Source of the DNA: Solilutibacter silvestris
Lineage (GTDB): Bacteria > Pseudomonadota > Gammaproteobacteria > Xanthomonadales > Xanthomonadaceae
Assembly (NCBI RefSeq): GCF_002895945.1
Contig: NZ_NPZB01000002.1
Location: 248,001 to 312,000 of the forward strand
Direction of reading: 5' to 3'
Length of the DNA: 64,000 nucleotides
Under the pieces are notes generated by a model. It searched no databases and was not told the origin of the DNA. It saw nothing but the letters and a program-made list of their open reading frames with translations. This document shows positions 1-9,802 of this stretch, piece by piece. Position numbers and translations under genes: made by a program. The first letter of the stretch is position 1, and each line of letters begins with the position of its first letter.

Positions 1-651
1 CACATCGAACGGTTCGATGTCCTTCAGCGCTTCCGCCGCACGCGCGGCCGCGCCGCTGTCGAGCTTGGCGAGGAATTCCGGAATCGTCTGGCGACCCTGC
101 ACGAATGGCTGGCCATTGAGGAAGACCTGCGGCACGGTGAGGATTTCGCGCGATTCGACTTCCTGCGGGAACGAGCCGCCATCGATCGCGATGTGGTGGA
201 TGCGAGGATTCAGTGCCGCCATCGTGTTCAACGATTGCACCACGTCCGGGCAGTTCTGGCACGACTGCGAGAAATAGGTTTCGAACAGATACTCGCCATC
301 GAGCGCTTCGATCTGCGCGATCTCGTCGTCGCCGATGCGCGGCGGATGCTTGCCGACATGCAGCAACGCCAGCACCAGCGAGGTGAATTCGTGGCCGAGC
401 GGCAATCCGGCGAAGCGCACGCCAACGTCTTCGTCGTGGCGGGTGATCTGGAAGCTGGGGACGCGTTCGCCGTCGCTTGACGTGGCTTCGCGCAACGTGA
501 CCTTGCCGGCGCCGGCATCGACGATATCGGCCAGCAACGCACGTGTTTCCTTCGAGGCATCGCTGCCATCGAGGTGTGCGACCAGTTCGATCGGCGTGCG
601 CAGGTTCTGCAGCAGGCCGGCGAGTTGGGTTTTCAGATCGCTGTCGAGCAT
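1..651 (-). CDS. ahpF: Alkyl hydroperoxide reductase subunit F, N-terminal part (partial)
   Basis: Flavoprotein disulfide reductase that uses NADH to re-reduce AhpC. Only the first 217 codons are inside the window; the FAD and NADH domains (about 300 further residues in the family) lie beyond position 1. The visible part is the tandem thioredoxin-fold N-terminal domain. It contains the redox pair C131/C134 in SQSCQNCPDVVQ, which matches the C129/C132 region of E. coli AhpF, followed by the family motif NPRIHHIAIDGG. The start is the ATG whose complement ends at 651, giving an N-terminus (MLDSDLKTQL) like other AhpF proteins. It lies 185 bp downstream of ahpC on the same strand, so the two are probably co-expressed. 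Confidence 0.95.
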   Translation of the reverse strand, partial: MLDSDLKTQLAGLLQNLRTPIELVAHLDGSDASKETRALLADIVDAGAGKVTLREATSSDGERVPSFQITRHDEDVGVRFAGLPLGHEFTSLVLALLHVGKHPPRIGDDEIAQIEALDGEYLFETYFSQSCQNCPDVVQSLNTMAALNPRIHHIAIDGGSFPQEVESREILTVPQVFLNGQPFVQGRQTIPEFLAKLDSGAAARAAEALKDIEPFDV

Positions 652-723
652 GGCGGACTCCATCGGGAACGAAGTGCCGATCCGCCAGTTCGGCGGAGGC
701 TTATATATGAAGCACCGTTGCGA

Positions 724-749
724 GCGACGCGGATTTGAAGTCGCGTCGC
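724..749 (-). other. Inverted repeat between ahpC and ahpF
   Basis: GCGACGCG at 724-731 is the exact reverse complement of CGCGTCGC at 742-749, with a 10-nt loop. No T-tract follows in the direction of transcription, so this is not a classical terminator. In the ahpC-ahpF transcript it could slow polymerase or protect the ahpC message, which would fit the usual excess of AhpC over AhpF. A shorter repeat, TGGAC/GTCCA, lies at 766-780 and another, TCCGCC/GGCGGA, at 681-697. The function is inferred only from position. Confidence 0.4.
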
Positions 750-836
750 AGCGCAGGAAGTGGAGTGGACATCAAGTCCATGACGCTTCCGAGCAGCGCC
801 GCGGCGATGAAGCCGCGAGCGCAGCAGGTGCAAGAA

Positions 837-1400
837 TCAGATCTTGCCGACCAGTTCGATCGACGGCTTGATCGTCTTCTGGCCTTCCTTCCACTTGGCC
901 GGGCACACTTCACCGTCATGGCTGGCGACGTATTGCGCAGCCTGCAGCTTGCGCACGGTTTCGGTGACGTCGCGGGCGATGGCGTTGTCGTGTACTTCCA
1001 TCGTCTTGATCGTGCCTTCCGGGTTGATGATGAAGGTGCCGCGCAGGGCCAGGCCTTCTTCCGGGATCAGCACGTCGAACGCCTTCGACAGCGCGTGCGT
1101 CGGATCGCCGACCAGAGCGAACTTGGCCTTGCCGACGGCCTGCGAGGTTTCGTGCCACACCTTGTGCGAGAAGTGGGTGTCGGTGGTGACGACATAGACT
1201 TCGGCGCCGGCCTTCTGGAACTCGGCGTAATGCTCGGCGGCGTCTTCGATTTCGGTCGGGCAGTTGAAGGTGAAGGCAGCTGGCATGAAGATGATCACGG
1301 ACCACTTGCCCTTCAGGTCGGCGTCGGTCACGGTGATGAACTTGCCATCCTTGAAGGCCTGCGCCTTGAACGGCTGGACCTGGGTATTGATGAGGGACAT
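837..1400 (-). CDS. ahpC: Alkyl hydroperoxide reductase subunit C (typical 2-Cys peroxiredoxin)
   Basis: Peroxidase that reduces H2O2 and organic hydroperoxides; AhpF recycles it. The protein has 187 residues, the usual AhpC length. The peroxidatic cysteine is C47 in AFTFNCPTE and the resolving cysteine is C166 in GEVCPAKW, one position off the E. coli numbering (46/165). The start is supported by a purine-rich AAGGAG (complement of 1407-1412) seven bases upstream of ATG. It is transcribed toward ahpF from a promoter that lies at the extreme 3' end of lhr, where an OxyR-like motif is found. Confidence 0.98.
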   Translation of the reverse strand: MSLINTQVQPFKAQAFKDGKFITVTDADLKGKWSVIIFMPAAFTFNCPTEIEDAAEHYAEFQKAGAEVYVVTTDTHFSHKVWHETSQAVGKAKFALVGDPTHALSKAFDVLIPEEGLALRGTFIINPEGTIKTMEVHDNAIARDVTETVRKLQAAQYVASHDGEVCPAKWKEGQKTIKPSIELVGKI

Positions 1401-1472
1401 TGCGTGCTCCTTGGGTTTTGGGGGGATACGGGAACCATGGGAACCGACGTCGGCGTCGATCCTGTGACGGCC

Positions 1473-1538
1473 ACGATAGAGACTGTCGATAGTTAAATCA
1501 AATCGATTATTGTGATTTTATTGATAGATATTGACTAT
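1473..1538 (-). promoter_or_regulatory. Candidate ahpC promoter with OxyR-like operator
   Basis: Reading the minus strand, a -35 TTGATT (complement of 1496-1501), a 17-bp spacer and a -10 TATCGT (complement of 1473-1478) precede ahpC. Just upstream, 1524-1538 reads ATAG-N7-CTAT, a perfect OxyR half-site. The next two tetramers at 11-bp spacing are degenerate (TGAT at 1513, ATCG at 1502). OxyR is known to bind four ATAG/CTAT elements 11 bp apart next to the -35 of ahpC in many Proteobacteria. The operator overlaps the last codons of lhr. Confidence 0.5.
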
Positions 1539-4500
1539 CGATGCGCCGGGCATGTGCCGGGGCGAGCCGCAGCAGGCGACGGGCCTCGGCCTCGTCTTCC
1601 GGCGAGAGCGGCGTCAGGGCGGTGAATTCGCCGGCCACGAAACTGGCCAGCGGCAGGCCGTCGCGGACCAGCAGGCGCGCTCCGGCGATGCGCGGCAGGC
1701 GGGGACCGGGCAGCAGGGTGCCGACGAGGTTGAGCGGATCGGCGGCGGAGAGCAGCACCATCGCGCCATCGGGCGTCTTCTTGCGCAGGGATCGCAACGC
1801 CGCCACCGCTTCCGGCAGGGCGAATTGCTCGCCGACCAACCCTGCGACGAAACGGCCGCCGCGCAGTTCGCCGCGCGCTTCCAATCGGCGATAGACGCGC
1901 ACCAGTTCGCGCCACGGCGGCAGCCACGCGGCCTCGCGTTCGAGGATGCGCCAGCACACCACGCCGTAGCGGCGCAGCAATACGCGGGCGATCTGCTCGA
2001 TGTCGTCGGCGTCCGCGGTCGCGTTGCTGGCGTCGGAATCGCGCGAACGCGGCACGCGCGCCAACGTCCAGCGTCCGGCATCGCGGATGCCGCTGACCAG
2101 TCCGCGTCGAATGCGGCGTGCGCTTGCCTTCGGGCGCTTGCCTTGCGGCAGCAGCAATGCGCGCAATCCCGAGAAACTGTCGCAACTGGCCAGCCCGCGC
2201 GCGACCAGTTCGGCCAACGCATCTTCGAGTTCGGTCTGCAGCAATCGCGTTTCGTCGAGTAGTTCGTCGAAGAACGAGGCGCCGTGCTTGCGCAGGGCAT
2301 CGGCGACTTTCTGCGCGCGCGAGGACAGCGCCCCGTCGTCGCGCGTTGGCGTGATCTGGCGCGACCACAACGGCAAGGTGCGGCGCGGCACCAGCACGAT
2401 CGGCGTGGAACGCACGGGTGCAGTCGATCCACCCTCGGCACTCGGCGCACGCAGGCGCGCCCAGGCAATGCGTCCGGCTTGGCAGAGTTCGTCCAGCCAG
2501 TGGATGGAATAGTCGGAGACGCGCGCGGGCAGCAGTTCGCTTTCCCAGCTTGCAGCGGCGGCCTCGTAGCCTTCCAGTTGCGCCAGCACGCTGGCCAGCG
2601 CTTCCGGGCCACGCAGGCGCGATGATGGCGCGACATGCTGCCATTCGCACAGGAAGCGCAGGAAATCGCGCACGGGAACCGGTTCGATCTCGCGACGCAA
2701 TCGGCCCAATGTCAGGCGATGGATGCGCGCGAGGAGATTACGCTCGCACCACTGTTCGCCATCGATGCCGGGATCGAAGCGTCCGCGCATGGCGTAGCCG
2801 TCGCGCTCCAGCATCGCCAATCCGGTGTCGATGTCACCGGGTTCGATGCTCAGCGTATCCGCGAGCGTGGCGACGGTGATCGGTCCATTGCCGCTCAGGC
2901 GCATGCGCAGCAGTTCGCGCACGGCGTCTTCGCGCGTCCATGTCTGTCCCGCATAGCCGGGCGGTGCGGCAATTCGGGGTTGCAATGCCGCTTCGGGATG
3001 GATCGCCTGCAGCATCGGCAGGCGTTCGGCGGCGCACCACAGTTCGGTTTCGATCATGCGGGTGGCGCGCTGCTGTTTCGCCAACCGTTGCAATGTATCC
3101 GACCACTCGCTGGCCTCTGCTTCCGATGCGGTGACCGCGCCGAGGCTCATCAATGCATCGTGGACCTCATCGTCGCTGCGCGCCTGCGGCCACGCATCCT
3201 CGCGCACCTGTTCGATCGCCGACGCATCCAGCCGACCAAGATCCGAAGCCTGTTGCGGGTCGCTGTAACGGCGCGTCTGCACCGCCTGGGTGCGGCGTTC
3301 TTCCAGCGGCGCATCGTCGAGGAAGGCGTAGGGTTGCGCGTTCAACGCCTCGGCTGCGAATGGCGTCGGCGCGGTGAGATCGCGGGCGACGATGCTGATT
3401 TCGCCGGCTTCCAGTCGCCGCAGCATCGCCAGCCAGCCTTCGGTGTCCATCGCTTCTTCAAGGCAATCGTGCAGCGTCTGCGCGACCAATGGATGATCGG
3501 GAATCTCGCGCTCGCCGACGATGTTCTCGAGACAGGCGACCTGGTCCGGGAACACGGTGGCGAGCAGGTCTTCCGATTTCATTCGCTGCAATTGCGGCGC
3601 GACTTTCTTGCCACCGATGAAGCGCGGCAACGCCAGCGCCGTGGTCGCGTTCCAGCGCCAGCGTGCAGGGAACAGTGGTGCGTCGAGCAAGGCCTGCACC
3701 AGCACGTCGCGCGCCGAATTGGAATGGAGGAAATGCGCGACATCATCCAATGGAAAGCTGTGGCTGGTCGACAGCGACAGCACGATGGCGTTCTCGGTTG
3801 CGGCGGCCTGCAATTCGAAATTGAAACTGCGGCAGAAGCGTTTGCGCAGCGCCAGCCCCCAAGCGCGATTGATGCGACTGCCATACGGCGTGTGGATGAC
3901 GAGTTGGGTGCCGCCGGATTCGTCGAAGAAGCGCTCCATCGTCATCCGTTCCAGCGTCGGCAGGGCACCGAAACCGATCAGCTGTTCCGCGCAGTATTCG
4001 GCGACCTGGCGCGCGGCATTCTCGTCCAGCGCGAGTTCCGAGCGCAGCCACGCCATCGCGGCGCCGATGTCCGGCGTTCCACCTTCTGCCGACAATCGTG
4101 TTTCCAGTTCGCCGCGCAAACGCGACACGCTGTGCGAGAGCTCGTCGGTGCGACCGGGCGCTTCGCCGAGCCAGAATGGAATGGTGGGCGGCTGGCCTTC
4201 GGCATCTTCCACGCGCAGGCGTCCGGCTTCGACGCGCTGGATGCGATAACTGGCGTTGCCGAGCTGGAAGATGTCGCCGGCGAGGCTCTCGATCGCGAAG
4301 TCCTCGTTGACGGTGCCGATCATGATCGACTGCGGTTCCAGCACCACGGCGTAGTCGGCGGTGTCGGGAATGGTGCCGCCCGACATCGTCGCGGTGGTGC
4401 GTGCGCCCTTGCGTGCGCGCAGCTGCCCATGCACGGCGTCGCGATGGATCCACGCGCTGCGGATGCCCCGACGTGTGGTGAAGCCTTCCGCCAGCATCTT

Positions 4501-5880
4501 GATGATGGCGTCGTAGCGTTCGCGCTCCAGCGTCGAATACGGCCACGCGCGCTTCAAAGTGTCGAACAGTGCGGCCTCGTCCCATTCGCGGCAGGCCACT
4601 TCGGCGACGATCTGCTGCGCCAGCACGTCGACCGGTTCGGGCGGCATGATAAGGGCATCGAGTTCGTGGCGGCGCACAGAATCGAGCAAGGCCACGCATT
4701 CCACCAGTTCATCGCGAGTCGTCGGAATGATGCGGCCTTTCGGCATGCCGCCGACATGGTGACTGGCGCGACCAACGCGCTGCAGAAACGCGGCGATGCT
4801 GCGCGGCGAACCGATTTGCACGACGAGATCGACATCGCCGATGTCGATGCCGAGTTCCAGCGACGCCGTCGCCACCAGCACCTTCAATTTCCCATGCTTC
4901 AGCCGTTGCTCCGCATCCAGCCGCAATTCCTTGGCCAGCGATCCGTGATGCGCGGCGACGTGTTCCTTGCCCAGTCGCTCGCCGAGATGGCGCGCGGCGC
5001 GTTCGGCCATGCGTCGGGTGTTGACGAAGACCAGGGTGGTGCGATGTTGCTCGACCAGTTCGGCGATGCGGTTGTAGACCAGTTCCCATTGCTCGTTCGA
5101 CATCACCGCCTGCAACGGCACTGGAATCAGCTCCAGCGCGAGGTCGCGTGGTTTGGAATGACCGATATCGATCAGGGTGCAATCGGGTGTGCCACTGGCA
5201 TCGACATGCGCGCTGCCGACGAGATAGCGCGCGACGTTCTCGATCGGTTTCTGCGTCGCCGACAATCCGATGCGCGCGATGTGGCGCCCTGCCAGCGCAT
5301 CGAGCCGTTCCAGCGACAGTGCGAGATGGCTGCCGCGCTTGCTCTGTACGACCGCGTGGATTTCATCGACGATCACCGTGCGCACGCCCTTGAGCATGTC
5401 GCGTCCGGAGTCCGAACCGAGCAGGATGTACAGCGATTCCGGCGTGGTGACGAGGATGTGCGGCGGATGCTTGCGCAGCGCGGCGCGTTCGCCCTGCGGG
5501 GTGTCGCCGGTGCGCACCGCGGCGCGGATCGCCACGTCGGGCAGGCCCAGCCGGGCGAGTTCCTCGCCGATGCCGGCCAGCGGCGCTTCCAGGTTGAGAT
5601 GGATGTCGTTCGACAGCGCCTTCAGCGGCGAGATGTAGAGCACCTGCACGCCTTCCGGCAATTCGCCCCGCGCCAGTCCATCGCGCACCAATGTGTCGAT
5701 GGCGGTGAGGAAGGCGGTCAGCGTCTTGCCCGACCCGGTCGGCGCGGCCACCAGCGTGTGGCGGCCCGCGGCGATCGATGGCCACGCCGCGATCTGCGCC
5801 TCGGTGGGGCCGGCAAAGCTGCGCGCGAACCAACCGGACACGGCCGGATGGAACTGCGCGAGGGCGGGATGTGCAGCCAT
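1507..5880 (-). CDS. lhr: Large ATP-dependent helicase Lhr
   Basis: Superfamily 2 DNA/RNA helicase of the Lhr (large helicase-related) family, linked to DNA repair in other bacteria. The 1457-residue length fits full-length Lhr. Walker A APTGSGKT is at residues 46-53, the DEIH box at 172-175 and motif III SAT at 207-209. Motif VI RVGRASH lies further on, followed by the winged-helix and Lhr core domains and the long C-terminal extension typical of proteobacterial Lhr. I chose the ATG at 5880 because [18 protein letters not shown] aligns with the start of E. coli Lhr. The open frame continues upstream to 6609 but runs antisense through prmC. There is no strong Shine-Dalgarno. Divergent from prmC. 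Confidence 0.93.
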   Translation of the reverse strand: MAAHPALAQFHPAVSGWFARSFAGPTEAQIAAWPSIAAGRHTLVAAPTGSGKTLTAFLTAIDTLVRDGLARGELPEGVQVLYISPLKALSNDIHLNLEAPLAGIGEELARLGLPDVAIRAAVRTGDTPQGERAALRKHPPHILVTTPESLYILLGSDSGRDMLKGVRTVIVDEIHAVVQSKRGSHLALSLERLDALAGRHIARIGLSATQKPIENVARYLVGSAHVDASGTPDCTLIDIGHSKPRDLALELIPVPLQAVMSNEQWELVYNRIAELVEQHRTTLVFVNTRRMAERAARHLGERLGKEHVAAHHGSLAKELRLDAEQRLKHGKLKVLVATASLELGIDIGDVDLVVQIGSPRSIAAFLQRVGRASHHVGGMPKGRIIPTTRDELVECVALLDSVRRHELDALIMPPEPVDVLAQQIVAEVACREWDEAALFDTLKRAWPYSTLERERYDAIIKMLAEGFTTRRGIRSAWIHRDAVHGQLRARKGARTTATMSGGTIPDTADYAVVLEPQSIMIGTVNEDFAIESLAGDIFQLGNASYRIQRVEAGRLRVEDAEGQPPTIPFWLGEAPGRTDELSHSVSRLRGELETRLSAEGGTPDIGAAMAWLRSELALDENAARQVAEYCAEQLIGFGALPTLERMTMERFFDESGGTQLVIHTPYGSRINRAWGLALRKRFCRSFNFELQAAATENAIVLSLSTSHSFPLDDVAHFLHSNSARDVLVQALLDAPLFPARWRWNATTALALPRFIGGKKVAPQLQRMKSEDLLATVFPDQVACLENIVGEREIPDHPLVAQTLHDCLEEAMDTEGWLAMLRRLEAGEISIVARDLTAPTPFAAEALNAQPYAFLDDAPLEERRTQAVQTRRYSDPQQASDLGRLDASAIEQVREDAWPQARSDDEVHDALMSLGAVTASEAEASEWSDTLQRLAKQQRATRMIETELWCAAERLPMLQAIHPEAALQPRIAAPPGYAGQTWTREDAVRELLRMRLSGNGPITVATLADTLSIEPGDIDTGLAMLERDGYAMRGRFDPGIDGEQWCERNLLARIHRLTLGRLRREIEPVPVRDFLRFLCEWQHVAPSSRLRGPEALASVLAQLEGYEAAAASWESELLPARVSDYSIHWLDELCQAGRIAWARLRAPSAEGGSTAPVRSTPIVLVPRRTLPLWSRQITPTRDDGALSSRAQKVADALRKHGASFFDELLDETRLLQTELEDALAELVARGLASCDSFSGLRALLLPQGKRPKASARRIRRGLVSGIRDAGRWTLARVPRSRDSDASNATADADDIEQIARVLLRRYGVVCWRILEREAAWLPPWRELVRVYRRLEARGELRGGRFVAGLVGEQFALPEAVAALRSLRKKTPDGAMVLLSAADPLNLVGTLLPGPRLPRIAGARLLVRDGLPLASFVAGEFTALTPLSPEDEAEARRLLRLAPAHARRIDSQYLSIKSQ

Positions 5881-6009
5881 CTGCGGATTATCCGCCGCGG
5901 CCGGCGACCCGCCCTGAATGCCGGAATGGAAGTCGAAGCGGATCTGGCCGTGCATCGGTACAGGGTGATTCGATGCCGTCTCAGCGGTTGAGACCGGTAG
6001 CATGTGGGG

Positions 6010-6846
6010 ATGACGATGCCGACTTTCCGCACCTTGCTGGCCGCCGCTGCGCTCCGCATCGATCCCGTCGATGCCGAATGGCTGCTGCTGCACGTGGTGG
6101 ATCGCCCGCGGACGTGGCTGTTCACGCATGGCGATGATGTCGCGACGGCGCAACAGGTGGCCGGCTTCGAGGCGCTGGTGCAGCGTCGTGCCCACGGCGA
6201 GCCGGTCGCTTACGTCACGGGACGTCGCGGTTTCTGGACGCTCGATCTCGATGTCACCCCGGCAACGCTGATCCCGCGCGCCGAAACCGAACTGCTGGTG
6301 GAACTGGCACTGCAGCGTTTGCCGAGCGATCGCCCATCGCGCGTGGCCGATCTCGGCACCGGCAGTGGCGCCATCGCGCTCGCCATCGCCAGCGAACGCC
6401 CGCGCGCGCATGTCATCGCCAGCGATGCCAGCATCGACGCGTTGAAGGTAGCCGCAGGCAACGCGAAACGACTCGCCATCGCCAACGTCGAATTCCGCCA
6501 CGGTGAATGGTTCGTACCGCTGCAAGGCGAACGTTTCGATCTCATCGCCAGCAATCCGCCGTACATTTCCGAAGGCGATCCGCACTTGGGCGAAGGCGAT
6601 TTGCGCCACGAACCGGCATCGGCGCTGTCATCGGGCAGTGATGGCCTGGACGATATCCGCATCATCGTGGCGAATGCGCCGGCCCATCTCCACGGCGGCG
6701 GCTGGTTGCTGCTGGAACACGGCTACGACCAGGGCGACAGAGTGCGCGCGTTGCTGGAGCAGGCCGGATTCACCGACGTCGCGACGCAGCGCGATCTCGA
6801 GGATCGCGATCGGGTGACGCTGGGGCGCTTAAACTCCACTGCTTGA
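6010..6846 (+). CDS. prmC: Peptide chain release factor N5-glutamine methyltransferase
   Basis: SAM-dependent enzyme that methylates the glutamine of the GGQ motif in release factors RF1 and RF2. About 278 residues, with an N-terminal helical recognition domain and a Rossmann methyltransferase domain. The SAM-binding loop is [11 protein letters not shown] (residues 114-124) and the catalytic NPPY is at 182-185. The start is ambiguous: GTG 6004, ATG 6010 and ATG 6016 are all in frame, and GGGG at 6006-6009 is better spaced for 6016. Its substrate gene prfA is not adjacent here but lies at 23.4 kb. The pip gene follows 21 bp downstream, so the two are probably one operon. Confidence 0.95.
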   Translation: MTMPTFRTLLAAAALRIDPVDAEWLLLHVVDRPRTWLFTHGDDVATAQQVAGFEALVQRRAHGEPVAYVTGRRGFWTLDLDVTPATLIPRAETELLVELALQRLPSDRPSRVADLGTGSGAIALAIASERPRAHVIASDASIDALKVAAGNAKRLAIANVEFRHGEWFVPLQGERFDLIASNPPYISEGDPHLGEGDLRHEPASALSSGSDGLDDIRIIVANAPAHLHGGGWLLLEHGYDQGDRVRALLEQAGFTDVATQRDLEDRDRVTLGRLNSTA

Positions 6847-6867
6847 TTGCTACCGCAGGAATTCCAC

Positions 6868-7821
6868 ATGCGTACCCTGTATCCCGAGATCGAGCCGTAC
6901 CAGAGCGGTATGCTGGCCGTCAGCGACCGCCATTCCATTTACTGGGAACAGTGCGGCAATCCCGATGGCAAACCGGTGGTGATGTTGCACGGTGGGCCCG
7001 GTGCCGGTTGCGGCACCAACATGCGCCGGTTCCACGACCCGAAGAAGTACCGGATCATCCTGTTCGACCAGCGCGGCGCCGGTCGCAGCACGCCGTTCGC
7101 CGATCTCGTCGACAACACCACCTGGGATCTGGTCGCCGACATCGAACGCCTGCGCGAAATGCTCGGCATCGAGCACTGGCAGGTCTTTGGCGGATCGTGG
7201 GGTTCGACCCTGGCGCTGGCCTACGCCGAAACGCATCCGCAGCGCGTGACCGAGCTGGTGCTGCGCGGCATCTTCATGCTGCGACGCTGGGAACTGGAAT
7301 GGTTCTATCAGGAAGGTGCGTCGCGCTTGTTTCCCGATGCGTGGCAGCACTATCTCGCGCCGATTCCGCAAAGCGAGCGCAGCGACATGATGGCGGCGTA
7401 TCACACGCGCCTGACCAGTGATGACGAAGCGACGCGGCTGGCGGCGGCGCAGGCGTGGTCGATCTGGGAAGGCGGCACCAGCTATCTGCGCATTCCCGGC
7501 GATTACGTCACCAGCCATGGCGATCCGAAGTTCGCGCTGCCATTTGCGCGGATCGAGAACCACTATTTCGTCAACAAGGGCTTCTTCGACGCCGATGACC
7601 AACTGCTGCGCGATGCCCACCGCATCGCCGACATCCCCGGCGTGATCGTGCACGGACGCTATGACGTGGTGTGCCCGGTGCAGAGCGCCTTCGACCTGCA
7701 CGCGGCGTGGCCGAAGTCGGAATTGCAGGTCTCGCCGCTATCGGGGCATTCCGCGTTCGAGGCCGAGAACATCGACGCGCTGGTGCGTGCGACGGATCAT
7801 TTCGCGCCGCGCGCGATGTAG
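6868..7821 (+). CDS. pip: Proline iminopeptidase
   Basis: Alpha/beta-hydrolase of peptidase family S33 that removes N-terminal proline from peptides; probably cytoplasmic, as no signal peptide is seen. The protein has 317 residues, the normal family length. The nucleophile is S110 in GGSWGS; the acid is in HGRYDVVCP and the histidine in SGHSAFE near the C-terminus. The oxyanion HGGPG motif is at 41-45. The ATG at 6868 was preferred over the in-frame TTG at 6847 because AGGA at 6857-6860 is correctly spaced for it. The gene ends two bases before the convergent GreA/B-like gene, with no terminator between them. Confidence 0.95.
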   Translation: MRTLYPEIEPYQSGMLAVSDRHSIYWEQCGNPDGKPVVMLHGGPGAGCGTNMRRFHDPKKYRIILFDQRGAGRSTPFADLVDNTTWDLVADIERLREMLGIEHWQVFGGSWGSTLALAYAETHPQRVTELVLRGIFMLRRWELEWFYQEGASRLFPDAWQHYLAPIPQSERSDMMAAYHTRLTSDDEATRLAAAQAWSIWEGGTSYLRIPGDYVTSHGDPKFALPFARIENHYFVNKGFFDADDQLLRDAHRIADIPGVIVHGRYDVVCPVQSAFDLHAAWPKSELQVSPLSGHSAFEAENIDALVRATDHFAPRAM

Positions 7822-7823
7822 GC

Positions 7824-8267
7824 TCAGTCCACCTGTTCGATGGTGATGGTGCGTCCGTTGAATGATGCGGTATCGCCAGCAGAAAGTCCCTGCGCCGCTC
7901 GATACAGCGGTGCCGAAGTGGACATGCCCATGTAGGTCACGCCGCCGACTTCGAACGGCTGCGTCGCCACCGCGACCACGAAGCGCTTTCCACCCATCCG
8001 GATCACCGCGCCCGGCGACACTTCGGTCTTCGCGCCGAAGTCGATGGCCTGCAAGCGCGCCATCGCATCCTGCGCCTGTTGCAACGGCGCTTCCAGTCCG
8101 CTGGCGAGTTCCGCGTCTTCGACTTCCAGCGAATGATCCTGCACGTCCTGGGCTTCGGTATTGTCCGGTTTGGATGCAGCCAGATAGTCGGCGTAGGCCT
8201 CGCGCGCAGCTTGGAGTTCGTGCGTTTCGAGTGCGAGCAGGGCATCGCGCAATGCGGTCTTGTCCAT
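7824..8267 (-). CDS. GreA/GreB-family transcription elongation factor-like protein
   Basis: A 147-residue protein with an N-terminal helical, charge-rich half (residues 1 to about 75) and a C-terminal domain of about 70 residues (VSPGAVIRMGGKRF onward). The latter resembles the FKBP-like GreA/B C-terminal domain, including SPLYRA-like and GD-x-ASFNG segments. It differs from canonical GreA and GreB, which are about 158 residues with a clear coiled-coil fingertip. It probably belongs to the divergent elongation-factor-like family found beside true GreA/GreB in gammaproteobacteria. Role in transcript cleavage is inferred, not shown. The start at 8267 (MDKTALRD) was chosen over an upstream in-frame codon that gives a low-complexity extension. 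Confidence 0.6.
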   Translation of the reverse strand: MDKTALRDALLALETHELQAAREAYADYLAASKPDNTEAQDVQDHSLEVEDAELASGLEAPLQQAQDAMARLQAIDFGAKTEVSPGAVIRMGGKRFVVAVATQPFEVGGVTYMGMSTSAPLYRAAQGLSAGDTASFNGRTITIEQVD

Positions 8268-8307
8268 GACGAATTCCAGTTGGCGGCGGTTGGTTGCAGT
8301 GTAGGCG

Positions 8308-8865
8308 CTAGGGCGTGATGCGACTGCCATCCGGCTCGTGATCGACCATCCACAGCCCGGCCCACAGCTTGAGGTCGAGTTCGTAACCCTCGGCGTGCTT
8401 CTGCATCAGCCAGCGCGGGGCGTCGTGGCGTGGCACCGCGTGCACGGTGATGCCTTCGTCGGGCGTGCCGCCGCCGTCACCGACTCTCACCAGGTCGCGG
8501 GCACGGACAAAGGCGATGCGTTCATTGCTCATGCCGGAACTGGTCGGGCCGATCAGCAAGACGCGGATATCGCGCGCATCCCAGCCGGTTTCCTCGATCA
8601 GCTCGCGCTGCGCCGCGTGTTCCAGGGTGTCGTCGTCGTGCTCGTCGCCGACCAGCCCGGCCGGCATCTCGATGGTGCGCGCCTGCAACGGCACCCGGTA
8701 TTGCTCGACGAACAACACTTCATCCTCCGGCGTCACCGCGATGATCAGCACTGCCATGCCGTCGCCGTGCACGCGTTCGCACGATTCCCAGGTTCCGCGC
8801 TTCACCAGTCGCAGCCAGTTGCCCTGGTGCAGGAGTTCGGTGGGGACATCGAGTTGATGGGCCAT
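8308..8865 (-). CDS. Nudix hydrolase, ADP-ribose pyrophosphatase type
   Basis: Hydrolyses nucleoside diphosphate derivatives, most likely ADP-ribose or a nucleotide sugar. The 185-residue length and the motif MPAGLVGD before the Nudix box fit the NudF/NudE-type ADP-ribose group. The box reads G-x5-D-x7-RELIEETGW, so the catalytic REUxEE core is intact but the first conserved glutamate is aspartate. It lies 7 bp downstream of the exonuclease gene on the same strand and probably shares its transcript. Substrate cannot be fixed from the sequence. Confidence 0.88.
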   Translation of the reverse strand: MAHQLDVPTELLHQGNWLRLVKRGTWESCERVHGDGMAVLIIAVTPEDEVLFVEQYRVPLQARTIEMPAGLVGDEHDDDTLEHAAQRELIEETGWDARDIRVLLIGPTSSGMSNERIAFVRARDLVRVGDGGGTPDEGITVHAVPRHDAPRWLMQKHAEGYELDLKLWAGLWMVDHEPDGSRITP

Positions 8866-8872
8866 GCGTGTC

Positions 8873-9802
8873 TCAGTTAGTGGATGGGGTGGAATCGAGG
8901 CCAGCGGCAGTCTGCAGCCGGCGGCGGGTCAGCGGGCCGAAGCGGAATCTCTCGTACAGGGATGACAACATCGTGGCATCCGCGGCGCCGCGCGCGAACG
9001 GCGCCTCATGCGGTTGCAACGGCGCGTCCACCGCGATGGTGGTGAGTTGGCGATACATCAACACCTGTTCGCGATGTTCACGCAAGGATGCCGCTGCACG
9101 CGCCGATCCACGCTGGCGCAGGAACGGGACTTCGTCGACGCGCGCGAGCAGGGCGTCGAGCGATCCGAAATGCGAGATCAGCACCGCGGCGGTTTTCTGG
9201 CCGATGCCGGGTACGCCGGGAATGTTGTCGACGGCATCGCCGCACAACGCGAGGTAATCGGCGATCTGGTCGGCGCGCACGCCGTGGCGTTCCTTGACGC
9301 CGGCTTGGCCCCAGCGCAGGCCGCGGGCGAAGTCGAACTGTTCGTCGTCGTCCTGCAGCAATTGCGACAGGTCCTTGTCGGCCGAGACGATCACGCCGCG
9401 CGCGCCATGCCCGCGCGACTGCACCAACGCGCTGCCGATCAGATCGTCAGCCTCGTAGTCGCCATGCCCCAGCACCGCCATGCCCAGCGCCGCACTCAAC
9501 GCCTTGCACAGCGCGAACTGGCGCCGCAGTTCTTCCGGCGCGGGATCGCGATTGGCCTTGTACTGCGGATACAGGCGATTGCGGAAACACGAATCCAGTG
9601 CTTCGTCGAAGGCGATGGCGATGTGGCGAGGGCGCTCGCGTTCCAGCAGTTCCACCAGGAAGCGCGCGAAGCCGTGGACGGCGTTGAGCGGCCAGCCGTC
9701 TTCGTCGTGCCATTCGTCGGGCATCGAATGCCAGGCACGGAAGATGTACATGCTGGCGTCGACCAGGTACAGCGTCGGCCGTGGATGCAGCACCCGGCTC
9801 AT
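8873..9802 (-). CDS. 5'-3' exonuclease / flap endonuclease (PolA N-domain-like, ExoIX-like)
   Basis: Stand-alone FEN-type nuclease of 309 residues. An acidic metal site begins at D15 in YLVDASMYIFRAW; further acidic clusters are YEADDLIG and SADKDLSQLL. The helix-hairpin-helix segment GVPGIGQKTAAVL binds duplex DNA. The domain order matches the 5' nuclease domain of DNA polymerase I without the polymerase. The start ATG at 9802 overlaps the stop of the upstream nitroreductase gene by 4 bp (ATGA), which suggests translational coupling. It is longer than E. coli Xni (about 251 aa), so I assign no symbol. Confidence 0.9.
   Translation of the reverse strand: MSRVLHPRPTLYLVDASMYIFRAWHSMPDEWHDEDGWPLNAVHGFARFLVELLERERPRHIAIAFDEALDSCFRNRLYPQYKANRDPAPEELRRQFALCKALSAALGMAVLGHGDYEADDLIGSALVQSRGHGARGVIVSADKDLSQLLQDDDEQFDFARGLRWGQAGVKERHGVRADQIADYLALCGDAVDNIPGVPGIGQKTAAVLISHFGSLDALLARVDEVPFLRQRGSARAAASLREHREQVLMYRQLTTIAVDAPLQPHEAPFARGAADATMLSSLYERFRFGPLTRRRLQTAAGLDSTPSTN

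Noticed and set aside
2635-5991. Open frame of 1118 codons antisense to lhr
   Set aside because: Runs against the helicase with its intact motifs; composition is that of a shadow frame.
5881-6609. N-terminal extension of lhr upstream of 5880
   Set aside because: It would run antisense through prmC, has no homology with Lhr, and the ATG at 5880 gives the family N-terminus.
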